A stretch of DNA of 15,203 nt from the NCBI GenBank assembly GCA_016303225.1, contig JAEDMC010000054.1:1-15203 (forward strand), given 5' to 3'. Both the position numbers and the translations under genes were made by a program. The stretch comes from Kiritimatiellia bacterium. GTDB taxonomy: Bacteria; Verrucomicrobiota; Kiritimatiellia; RFP12; UBA1067. Below the pieces are notes generated by a model that saw only the letters and a list, made by a program, of their open reading frames with translations, ran no database searches and had not been told where the DNA came from. This document shows, in pieces, positions 1 through 6,914 of the stretch. The first letter of the stretch is position 1. Each line of letters starts with the position of its first letter.

Positions 1-19
1 GCTCAGATGCCGAGGTCGG

Positions 20-1111
20 TCAAGACCGCGCCAGCGGTGTTGACCGACCGAGTACCTCGACCAGGTTGGCAACGTTCGCGGCCGCTTCCGGAACGGACAG
101 CTCCTTCATCTTCGCCGCCATCTTCGCCAGATGCTCCGGATGATCGTATTTTTCCAGCAGATACCGGCAGACCTGGCGTGCCGCCAGCTGGGCCTGAATG
201 CCCTCGTCAGCCGCACCCATCGCCGCAAAGGCATCGGCATTGAAATGCTGATGGTCCCGCAACGCGGTCGGCAGCGGGATGAGCAAGGCCGGCTTTCCGC
301 ACGCGGCAAGCTCGAAGCAGGTCGATGCACCTGCACGCGCGACGACGATGTCCGCGGACGCAAAAGCGTTCGCCATCTCGTTCTCAAAGGCATGTACACG
401 CGACGGCAGCGAACACTTTGCATACTCCGTCAGCACGAGCGTCTCGTCCTTCACACCCGTCTGGTGAACGACATAAAGCGGACGTCCACCCGGCTCACGC
501 TTGTCCAGTTCTCGCTTCATCTGAGAAAGAGCTTCCATGAGGAGAAGATTGACGGCGTGCGCACCCTGGCTGCCGCCGGTCACGAAGACGACGAAGGCGT
601 TCGCCGGAATGAAGTCAAAGCGCTTGCCCGAGGCAATCGTCGCACGGACGGGCAGGCCGGTCTTGACCGTCTTGACCCCCGGCAGATAACGAGCCGTGCA
701 GTCGAAGCTGATGGCAACCGTGTCGGCAAAGCGCGAGAGGAACTCGACCGCCTTGCCGGGCACCGTGTTCGCCTCGTGGAGGTAGACCTTCACGCCGCAC
801 ATCCGCGCTGCCAAGACGGGCGGCAGGGACGAATAGCTGCCCATGGCGATGAGCGCGTCCGGACGCGTCCGCTTCATCTCCCGACGGCACCGCAGAATGG
901 CGGCAAGGTTATGGAAAATGTTTTTCGGCGACAGCGGACGCGCCCCGGTCGAGAAGACGAGTCCGTCCCAGCTCCGCATGACGCTCGACTCGATGTCGCG
1001 TCCCGAATCCCAAACGACGACCTCGTGTCCGCGTCCCTTCAGTTCGGACGCCACGGCCAAGCCAGGAAACGCATGTCCGCCGGTGCCACCACAAGCCACG
1101 ACTATCTTCAC
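20..1111 (-). CDS. murG: MurG, lipid II synthase (UDP-GlcNAc:undecaprenyl-PP-MurNAc-pentapeptide GlcNAc transferase)
   Basis: MurG transfers GlcNAc from UDP-GlcNAc to lipid I, making lipid II at the inner face of the cytoplasmic membrane. The 363-residue length is normal for this GT28 enzyme. Visible motifs are the N-terminal glycine loop GGTGGH (8-13), the acceptor-side HEANTVPG (112-119; the family usually has HEQN, so Q is replaced by A), the second glycine loop GGSQGA (179-184), and the UDP-GlcNAc pocket RAGAST (259-264) with Glu267 and PLPTALRDHQHFNA (279-292). The start is GTG, chosen because MKIVVACGGTGGH aligns with the family N-terminus and AAAGGG lies 9 bases upstream, inside the end of the preceding gene. 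One base separates it from that gene's stop, so co-transcription is very likely. Identification is firm; the next gene downstream is outside the window. Confidence 0.97.
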   Translation of the reverse strand: MKIVVACGGTGGHAFPGLAVASELKGRGHEVVVWDSGRDIESSVMRSWDGLVFSTGARPLSPKNIFHNLAAILRCRREMKRTRPDALIAMGSYSSLPPVLAARMCGVKVYLHEANTVPGKAVEFLSRFADTVAISFDCTARYLPGVKTVKTGLPVRATIASGKRFDFIPANAFVVFVTGGSQGAHAVNLLLMEALSQMKRELDKREPGGRPLYVVHQTGVKDETLVLTEYAKCSLPSRVHAFENEMANAFASADIVVARAGASTCFELAACGKPALLIPLPTALRDHQHFNADAFAAMGAADEGIQAQLAARQVCRYLLEKYDHPEHLAKMAAKMKELSVPEAAANVANLVEVLGRSTPLARS

Positions 1112-1112
1112 C

Positions 1113-2462
1113 CTACCAATCCCTTTCGTTCGGCGGCAACGGCGCCTTCCTCATGCGCGCCTTTTTCTCCGCCTCGTGTTCGTCATTCCGTTCCTGAGCC
1201 TTCTTCAGCGTCGCCTCGACCTCCTGGTCCTCCTGGTCGGGCTGATCTTGCTGGTCTTGAGAATCCTCGGAGGGATCCTCGTCGGGATTCTCGGGGTCTT
1301 GTTCCTGCTTCTGATCCGACTGCTGGTCCGGTTGGTCCTTGTTGTTGTCCGCTTGTTGCTGCTGATCCTGCTGTTGCTGCTGCTGGTTCTGCTGGCCCTG
1401 CCCGCCACCGTTCTTGTCTTTGGGCAGAAGTTCGTTGATCTCGTTGAGCAATTCAATCGCTTTCTCCTGATTCGGGGGCAGCGCCTTCGTGCAGCATTCG
1501 ATCTGCAGCTTCTCGACTTCCGTCGCAAGCGCGGAAATCTTCGCCTGAGCCTCCTTGGTGAACGGAGGCTTGTTGGTGTCGCTCTGCGCCTGCTGTTCGT
1601 AGGTCTGCGCCCAGGCGGGGAACTTCGCGCGGAACGCGCGCGTATAGTCAAGCGCGTCCTGCTGCCACTTCCGTCCGTTGAAGTCCGCCACGTCCTGCCA
1701 CGCATTGGACTGCGCCACCAGGTCCTCTCCGATCGCCGCCGGCGGCATCACCGTCAGCTTCAGAAACCGCGTGAAGTCATGCTCAACGTCTGACATCGAC
1801 GCGAAGGCGTTTCCGTCCAGGTCGCCAAACTCCTTCGCCGCCTTCTTCGTTTTCGCCTGCGCCTGCTCGATCTGCTGGAGAATCGTCGCCGCCTGCTCCT
1901 CGTTGGTGACGGACTGCGCAATCACCTCGCGCACTGGGATCCACGTGTCGGCGATCGCCGACGCGCGCTTCGAAAGCGCGTCCGCGAGCGCTACGGCCCG
2001 CACCGGCGCATTCGTACGGAAGCCCCCCGCCTCGGTCATCAGCGTCCGTGCCTCCTTCGTCGCGTCCATCAGCATCGCTCCCGGATCCTTGCCCTGAGCC
2101 GCCTTAAGGATGTCGTTGATGCGCTTCGTCTCGCGCGCCGCGAGCAGTCCGTCCGTCGCCCGCGTGAAATTGCGGTTCGCCTTCGCGTCTTCAGGCGCGG
2201 CCCGCAGTGCGATCTGCGCCGCACCCGCCGCCTCATCCTGATTGCCGCGGTCATATTCGAGTCTCGCGACGACCTCCGCAGCCCGCGCGCCATGCGTCTT
2301 CGAGAGCATCAGCGGACGAAGGACGCGGAGCGCGTTCGTGACATCTCCAGCACGATAGTACTCCACGCCCTCGTTCCAGACCTCACCGTCGGTCACGGGA
2401 GCAGTCTCCTCGGCCACTGCCGAAAGGACGAAAGACAGGAGACAAAAGACTACGACTTTCAT
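1113..2462 (-). CDS. Secreted TPR-like protein with Q/D/E-rich C-terminal tail
   Basis: This is a 449-residue protein of unknown exact role. The N-terminus MKVVVFCLLSFVLSAVAEE is a signal peptide, probably cleaved after the AVA segment. Residues about 25-115 look like TPR helices (VWNEGVEYYRAGDVTNALRV, then a second Ala-rich helical pair). The middle is helical and charged. Residues about 348-413 are a low-complexity Gln/Asp/Glu/Pro tract with runs of six glutamines. The last 36 residues are a charged helix ending in PLPPNERDW. A similar layout (TPR domain, Q-rich linker, short charged end) occurs in proteins of Bat/VWA aerotolerance operons, but no VWA or MoxR gene is seen here, so that link is only a suggestion. 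An open frame continues 41 codons upstream into pyrF. I reject that extension because the signal peptide starts at this ATG, 4 bases after the pyrF stop. No strong ribosome-binding site is visible, which suggests translational coupling. Confidence 0.82.
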   Translation of the reverse strand: MKVVVFCLLSFVLSAVAEETAPVTDGEVWNEGVEYYRAGDVTNALRVLRPLMLSKTHGARAAEVVARLEYDRGNQDEAAGAAQIALRAAPEDAKANRNFTRATDGLLAARETKRINDILKAAQGKDPGAMLMDATKEARTLMTEAGGFRTNAPVRAVALADALSKRASAIADTWIPVREVIAQSVTNEEQAATILQQIEQAQAKTKKAAKEFGDLDGNAFASMSDVEHDFTRFLKLTVMPPAAIGEDLVAQSNAWQDVADFNGRKWQQDALDYTRAFRAKFPAWAQTYEQQAQSDTNKPPFTKEAQAKISALATEVEKLQIECCTKALPPNQEKAIELLNEINELLPKDKNGGGQGQQNQQQQQQDQQQQADNNKDQPDQQSDQKQEQDPENPDEDPSEDSQDQQDQPDQEDQEVEATLKKAQERNDEHEAEKKARMRKAPLPPNERDW

Positions 2463-2466
2463 CAGC

Positions 2467-3159
2467 TCAGGACATCTCCGCGCGTATCGCCTTCGCCGCA
2501 GCGACCGGATCGGACGCCGCGAGAATCGGACGTCCGACGACGAGGTGCGTCGCGCCGTCGCGAACCGCTTCCGCCGGCGTCGCAACGCGCTTCTGGTCGC
2601 CGACCGCCGACCCTGCCGGCCTCACGCCCGGGGTGATGAACAGCGTTCCCGCCGGGAGCGCCCTTGAGAGGAGACCCACTTCCTTCGGCGAGCACACGAG
2701 CCCGTGCGCACCATGCGCCGTCGCAAACTGCGCCATCGCCTGCACCTGCTCCGCCGGCGTACGCCCGACAATGCCGACGTCCGCCAGATCCGCCTGATCC
2801 AGCGAAGTCAAGACCGTCACCGCGAGGATCTTCGGACCGTTTGGACCGAACTCGTCCGCCGCCGTGCGCGCCGCCTCGATCATCGCCTTCGCGCCGACGG
2901 AATGAATCGTCATCAGGTCCACGCCCAGCTTGCCGCCGGAGCGGACCGCGCGCTCGACCGTACGCGGGATGTCATGGAACTTGAGGTCGAGGAAGACGCG
3001 CTTGCCGAGGTCCTTCACCGCCTTCACGACATCCGGACCTTCCGCCGTAAAGAGCTCGAGCCCGATTTTGTAGAAGTCGACCGCATCTCCGATCGCCTTC
3101 ACCTTCTCCACCGCCTCCGCGCGGCTCTGAACGTCCAATGCAACAATCAGCTCTGCCAT
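2467..3159 (-). CDS. pyrF: Orotidine 5'-phosphate decarboxylase
   Basis: PyrF decarboxylates OMP to UMP, the last step of de novo pyrimidine synthesis, in the cytoplasm. At 230 residues it matches the short bacterial (E. coli/B. subtilis) type. The catalytic signature is intact: Asp9 in LIVALDV, Lys31 in FYKIG, and the Asp58-x-Lys60-x-x-Asp63 set within DLKFHDIP. The phosphate-binding end is also present: TPGVRP, then GATHLVVGRPI. A good ribosome-binding site (AGGGGA, 3167-3172) overlaps the stop codon of the upstream DUF1080 gene, and the ATG is 12 bases after that stop. The gene is therefore in the middle of a compact operon. Its partners are not pyrimidine genes, so the operon looks like a housekeeping mixture and not a pathway unit. 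Confidence 0.97.
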   Translation of the reverse strand: MAELIVALDVQSRAEAVEKVKAIGDAVDFYKIGLELFTAEGPDVVKAVKDLGKRVFLDLKFHDIPRTVERAVRSGGKLGVDLMTIHSVGAKAMIEAARTAADEFGPNGPKILAVTVLTSLDQADLADVGIVGRTPAEQVQAMAQFATAHGAHGLVCSPKEVGLLSRALPAGTLFITPGVRPAGSAVGDQKRVATPAEAVRDGATHLVVGRPILAASDPVAAAKAIRAEMS

Positions 3160-3171
3160 TTCAATTTCCCC

Positions 3172-4308
3172 TTACTTCACGAGTTCGACGGTGACAACCT
3201 TGTTGCGAATCAGGACGTTGATCGCATTGTTCACCTTCTCGACGTCCTTCTTGTCCTTGTTCGCCAACTTGCGGAACGCCTCAAGACTCGCCTTGAAGGC
3301 GCCGAGATAGGGCTCCTCGTTCGCATAGGACACGACCTCGGCGAGAGCCACCACGGTCTCGGCATCCGTCGCCCGCGGGTTCTTGACCTTTGCATAGAGC
3401 TTGAGGGCGGTCTGACGGCGAAGCGCCATCACCTCGTTCTCGTCCGCGCTCATCACGCTGTGCGTCTTGTTGTCCCAGCGCGAGGCGAGGGGACGGATCC
3501 AGACGTTGCGGTACTGGACGACGCAGCCGTGGTCCTGCAGGCAGAGCGGACCCTTCTTCGCGTACGGCGCGAGGGGCCGGCGCTTGCAGTGCGTCGTCAG
3601 GCCCTCGAGCTCCCAATGGTCCTGCACGAGAACACCATTGAAGAACACCGTCATGCTGCCCGGATGCAGGAGCTTTTTCCCCTCCCACACCGGCTGGTGG
3701 AAGACGATGTCATAGACCTGCCACTCGCCCGGCTTGCGCGCGGGGTTCACGAGCGGCGGATTCTCCGCGTAGACGGAGCCGGCCTGTCCGTCGGCATAGT
3801 TGTTGACGAAGCCCTCCTTGCCGTCCAGCTCGGCGGACGTGTAGTAAGACTCCAGCACCTGAACCTCATGACCCGTCGACGAGCCCATCAGGAAGACGCC
3901 CGAGTTGCCGCGCATCTGCGGTCCCTTGTCCGTGTAGAGTTGCTTCGGATCATGCCGGTACTCGATGTGCAGCTGGCAGTCGCCGAACTCGGCCTTCGTG
4001 CGGATCTCGCCGCCGTTCTTCCATCCGGGGACCGAGTAGAAATAGCCCTCGTCCGAATACTTCCATCCGGTCGGCTCGCCCTTGCCGTTCTGCCAGTTCT
4101 TGTCGAACGACTCCTTCGTGCCGTCGAAGAGCACGATCGCATCCGACGGCGGCTGCCCGATCTGCGCGGCCGGCTCGACTTTCGAGGGTTTCGGACGATT
4201 CCAGTCATGCACCGCCCACGCGTGCTTCGCATCCGGCGTATCGCCGTAGATTCCAGCAAAAGACGCCCCCGCGGACATCGCCAGGGCCGTCATCAACATT
4301 TTCTTCAT
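3172..4308 (-). CDS. Secreted DUF1080 (3-keto-disaccharide hydrolase family) protein
   Basis: A 378-residue exported protein with a signal peptide (MKKMLMTALAMSAGASFA, about 1-18) and one DUF1080 domain. This is a concanavalin-like beta-jelly-roll family now called 3-keto-disaccharide hydrolase; the best-studied members cleave 3-keto glycosides, while most are unassigned. Typical family segments, in order, are IVLFDGTKESFDKNW, GDCQLHIEYR, GNSGVFL, EVQVLESY, GEWQVYDIVFHQP, VFFNGVLVQDH and GPLCLQDHGCVVQYRNVWIRP. The last ~90 residues are a helical extension rich in Lys/Ala. I chose this ATG over one 16 codons upstream because it begins the signal peptide and has AAAAGGAGAA (4315-4324) in front of it. 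Expected location is the periplasm or outside; the substrate cannot be named. It is the first gene of the four-gene operon and has its own promoter. Confidence 0.92.
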   Translation of the reverse strand: MKKMLMTALAMSAGASFAGIYGDTPDAKHAWAVHDWNRPKPSKVEPAAQIGQPPSDAIVLFDGTKESFDKNWQNGKGEPTGWKYSDEGYFYSVPGWKNGGEIRTKAEFGDCQLHIEYRHDPKQLYTDKGPQMRGNSGVFLMGSSTGHEVQVLESYYTSAELDGKEGFVNNYADGQAGSVYAENPPLVNPARKPGEWQVYDIVFHQPVWEGKKLLHPGSMTVFFNGVLVQDHWELEGLTTHCKRRPLAPYAKKGPLCLQDHGCVVQYRNVWIRPLASRWDNKTHSVMSADENEVMALRRQTALKLYAKVKNPRATDAETVVALAEVVSYANEEPYLGAFKASLEAFRKLANKDKKDVEKVNNAINVLIRNKVVTVELVK

Positions 4309-4332
4309 CTGCAGTTCTCCTTTTAAGTATAG

Positions 4333-4341
4333 ATTATACCA
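4333..4341 (-). promoter_or_regulatory. Extended -10 promoter for the DUF1080-pyrF-TPR-murG operon
   Basis: On the minus strand the sequence reads TGGTATAAT, a perfect TATAAT (4333-4338) with the TGn extension. The -35 position 17 bases upstream (4356-4361) reads TTCCAT, a weak match to TTGACA, as expected when an extended -10 is used. The predicted start of transcription is near 4326, giving a leader of about 18 bases that contains the AAAAGGAGAA ribosome-binding site. It lies in the 56-base gap after the U32 gene. Confidence 0.55.
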
Positions 4342-4364
4342 ACATTTTGCGGACAATGGAACGC

Positions 4365-5642
4365 CTACGGCCTCTTCTCCACAAAAAAGACCTTGTCACC
4401 GACGCGGCATCGCGGCGTTTTCAACGTCACCCAGTCGCCCTTCTCGCAGACGGTGACATGCTCCTCGTCCCGCCGCATCTCGCCCGCCGTCATCTCGATG
4501 ACGCCCGTCGTCGGTCCGTGGATCTGGATCTCATCCCCGACGGCGAGCGAATGGTCCTGCACCTTCACCTGTGCGTAGCCCGCCTTGAGGAAGTAGTCCA
4601 TCACGATGCCGATATGACGCTTCACCGTCGTCGCGAGCGAATCCTCCGAATCGGTGAACTGGTCAACGCCCGGACGCCCGAAGTACATGCCGTCCGAGAA
4701 CTCGCGATGGAAAACCGTCTTCACCTGCTCGGTAAGCTCGGCAACCAGCTCCGGCGCATAGGTGCCGTCCGCCACCGCGTCAACCGCCCGCCGATACGCC
4801 GCCACGACGGTCTTCACGTAATTCGCGTTACGCGCACGGCCTTCGATCTTGAAAGAGGCGATTCCGGCATCCATCAGCTTGTCCACAAAACCGAGCGAGC
4901 AAAGGTCGCGGGCGCTCAGGACCGTATGCGGTTCGACGAGGAACGCCGTGTCCGACTCATGAACCGGATTGCCCTGCTCATCCTCGTAAAGATCGACGGC
5001 CTTCACCAGGAACCGCCGCCGGCACGGCTGCTTGCATTCGCCGCGGCAGGCGCTCTTGCCGAAGACGTCGTGGCTCATGAAGCACCGCCCCGACTCGGCG
5101 ACGCACTGCGCGCCGTGGACGAAACACTCGATCTGAGTTGGAGCCTTGGGTTGGAGTTGGAGAGCGGAGACGATCCGTTTGACCTCGGCAAGGGAACATT
5201 CGCGGGCGAGGACGACGCGCTCGGCGCCCTGGGCGGCCAAGAAGCGAACCGCCGCGGAGTTGGAGGTCGACATCTGCGTGGAGACGTGAAAACGCGCGCC
5301 GTGCTTCTGGCAAAGCGAGATGACGCCCCAGTCGGAGACGATGAAGGCGTCGACATACGGCTTCGCCGCGACGATGGTCTGCTCGACCTCCTCCATCTCC
5401 CCCTCGAACATGATCGCGTTCAGGGTCAGATAGCGCTTCACCTCAGCCCCCAACCCTCGTTCCTCATCCCTGCGGCACCGCCGCGCAATCTCCGGCAGAT
5501 CCTCGACCTTGAAGTTGACGCCGCTCCGCGCGCGCATGTTGAAGGTGCCGAGTCCGAAATAGACGGCGTCCGCGCCCGCGTCAATCGCGGCCTGCAGACA
5601 TGTAAAATCCCCCGCAGGGGCAAGAATCTCCGGCTTACTCAT
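4365..5642 (-). CDS. Peptidase U32 family protein, TrhP (YegQ)-like tRNA U34 hydroxylation protein
   Basis: A 425-residue protein of the U32 collagenase-like family. The N-terminal TIM-barrel segment is typical (KPEILAPAGD, DAGADAVYFGL, FNMRARSGVNF). The U32 signature is at residues 172-190: Glu172, Phe174, Gly177, Cys180, Gly185, Cys187, Ser190; Gln179 sits where the pattern usually has a hydrophobic residue. Cysteines 199, 203 and 207 follow, giving the cluster that binds iron-sulfur in characterised members. Related E. coli proteins are TrhP (YegQ, 5-hydroxyuridine in tRNA), RlhA (23S rRNA) and UbiU/UbiV. The length and single barrel plus C-terminal beta domain fit TrhP best, and no DUF3656 domain of RlhA is present. 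Peptidase activity is doubtful for this group. It is divergent from dinB, and the ATG has no ribosome-binding site because the transcript starts almost at the codon. Confidence 0.9.
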   Translation of the reverse strand: MSKPEILAPAGDFTCLQAAIDAGADAVYFGLGTFNMRARSGVNFKVEDLPEIARRCRRDEERGLGAEVKRYLTLNAIMFEGEMEEVEQTIVAAKPYVDAFIVSDWGVISLCQKHGARFHVSTQMSTSNSAAVRFLAAQGAERVVLARECSLAEVKRIVSALQLQPKAPTQIECFVHGAQCVAESGRCFMSHDVFGKSACRGECKQPCRRRFLVKAVDLYEDEQGNPVHESDTAFLVEPHTVLSARDLCSLGFVDKLMDAGIASFKIEGRARNANYVKTVVAAYRRAVDAVADGTYAPELVAELTEQVKTVFHREFSDGMYFGRPGVDQFTDSEDSLATTVKRHIGIVMDYFLKAGYAQVKVQDHSLAVGDEIQIHGPTTGVIEMTAGEMRRDEEHVTVCEKGDWVTLKTPRCRVGDKVFFVEKRP

Positions 5643-5653
5643 AGACAGCGGAT

Positions 5654-5662
5654 ATTATATCA
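5654..5662 (-). promoter_or_regulatory. Extended -10 promoter of the U32 gene (near-leaderless)
   Basis: The minus strand reads TGATATAAT, a perfect TATAAT (5654-5659) with the TGn extension and no recognisable -35. Transcription should begin about 7 bases past the box, near 5647, only about 5 bases before the ATG at 5642. No Shine-Dalgarno sequence fits in that space. Confidence 0.55.
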
Positions 5663-5668
5663 CATGTA

Positions 5669-5677
5669 TGGTATAAT
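5669..5677 (+). promoter_or_regulatory. Extended -10 promoter of dinB (apparently leaderless)
   Basis: The plus strand reads TGGTATAAT, with TATAAT at 5672-5677 and no good -35 (CGGATA at 5649-5654). The expected transcription start, 6-8 bases after the box, falls on or next to the dinB GTG at 5684. No LexA-type operator was recognised in the 41-base gap, but the SOS box of this lineage is unknown to me. Confidence 0.55.
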
Positions 5678-5683
5678 CTTCCC

Positions 5684-6838
5684 GTGGCGACGATTCTCCA
5701 TGTGGACATGGACGCGTTCTACGCGTCCGTCGAGTTGCTGCACCATCCCGAATGGCGCGGCAAGCCCGTTGTCGTCGGTTCCGGTCCTCACGAGCGCGGT
5801 GTCGTCTCCACCTGCTCGTACGAGGCGCGGCGCTTCGGCATCCACTCGGCCATGCCGTCGCGGACCGCCTACGAGCGTTGCCCGGACGCGATCTTCGTCC
5901 GTCCCCACATGGAACTCTACCAGGAGGTTTCGGACAAGGTCTTCGAGATCTTCGAGCATTACACGCCCTATGTCGAGGGCGTCTCGATCGACGAGGCGTT
6001 CCTCGACATCACCGGGAACCTGCATCTCCATGGCGGCGACAGGGCAAGGCTGGGTGAAGCGCTGCGGAAGGAAATCCGCGAGACCTGCGGCGTCACCTGC
6101 TCCGTCGGCATTGCGCCAAACCGATTGCTGGCGAAAATCGGCTCGGAGCAGCACAAGCCGGACGGCCTCACGCTCATGCCCTTTGAGGCCGACGCCATCG
6201 CGGCCTTTCTCGCACCGAAGCCGATTGGCATTCTCTGGGGCATCGGCAAGAAGACGGAGGCTGTGCTCCGTCCCTACGGACTCGTCACCTGCGGCGACCT
6301 ACAGCGAACGCCACTCAGACAGCTCGAAACGATCCTCGGCTCGGGCGCTACAGCGACAACGCTGCAAGACTACGCCTTCGGTCGTTCCGACGACCATGTC
6401 TACTGGGAGACCGAGGATGAGAAGTCGGTCTCGCGCGAGCACACCTTCGGCGAAGACGAATATGACCGAAGCGTCGTCCGCACGAAGCTGCTGGAGCTCG
6501 TCACCGAGGTCGGGCATCGCTTCCGCACCGAACGGCGCTGGGCGCGCACGGCGAAGCTGAAGCTGCGCGACGCGGACTTCAACACGATCACGCGGCAGAT
6601 CCCCTTCGAGACTCCCGCGCGGGACGACATCTCCTTCCGCGAGAAGGCACTGGAACTATTCGACCACGAGAAAATCGGCTCCGTCCGTCTCATCGGCTTC
6701 GGCGTCACGAACATCCAGGATTCGCCAGACGCCGACGGACCGACCCTCTTCGCCCTCCCGGAAGACGCGCGCCGCGAGAAGCGCGAACGCCTCAGCGCGG
6801 CTCTCGACGCCCTCCGCGACCGCGGACTGTTGTCATAG
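5684..6838 (+). CDS. dinB: DNA polymerase IV (Y-family translesion polymerase)
   Basis: DinB copies past damaged template bases and is error-prone. The protein has 384 residues, slightly longer than E. coli DinB (351). The palm motif HVDMDAFYASVE gives metal ligands Asp8 and, from SIDEAFLD, Asp103 and Glu104. Tyr13 aligns with the steric gate that excludes ribonucleotides. Other family segments are CSYEARRFGIHSAMP (finger domain), SVGIAPNRLLAKIGSEQHKPDGL, the helix-hairpin-helix WGIGKKTE, and the little-finger start KSVSREHTF. Near the C-terminus GPTLFALP could be a degenerate beta-clamp-binding motif. The start must be upstream of the HVDMD motif, and GTG at 5684 is the only usual start codon between the promoter and that motif. 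It lacks a ribosome-binding site. It faces the giant gene tail to tail, with 76 bases between and no clear terminator. Confidence 0.96.
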   Translation: MATILHVDMDAFYASVELLHHPEWRGKPVVVGSGPHERGVVSTCSYEARRFGIHSAMPSRTAYERCPDAIFVRPHMELYQEVSDKVFEIFEHYTPYVEGVSIDEAFLDITGNLHLHGGDRARLGEALRKEIRETCGVTCSVGIAPNRLLAKIGSEQHKPDGLTLMPFEADAIAAFLAPKPIGILWGIGKKTEAVLRPYGLVTCGDLQRTPLRQLETILGSGATATTLQDYAFGRSDDHVYWETEDEKSVSREHTFGEDEYDRSVVRTKLLELVTEVGHRFRTERRWARTAKLKLRDADFNTITRQIPFETPARDDISFREKALELFDHEKIGSVRLIGFGVTNIQDSPDADGPTLFALPEDARREKRERLSAALDALRDRGLLS

Positions 6839-6914
6839 GACATAATTGACCCCTACCCCTAGAGCGCGGGTCCTATCAACGAATGCCTATTTCTCCCGGT
6901 CCCAGTCGGTCTGC

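Noticed and set aside
2463..2585. N-terminal extension of the TPR-like gene into pyrF
   Set aside because: The added residues are Arg-rich shadow sequence and the signal peptide begins at the ATG at 2462.
6835..6876. Inverted repeat ATAGGAC / GTCCTAT between the convergent dinB and giant genes, considered as a terminator
   Set aside because: The stem is only 7 pairs with a 28-base loop, there is no T-tract on either strand, and a competing GACCC/GGGTC pairing exists.
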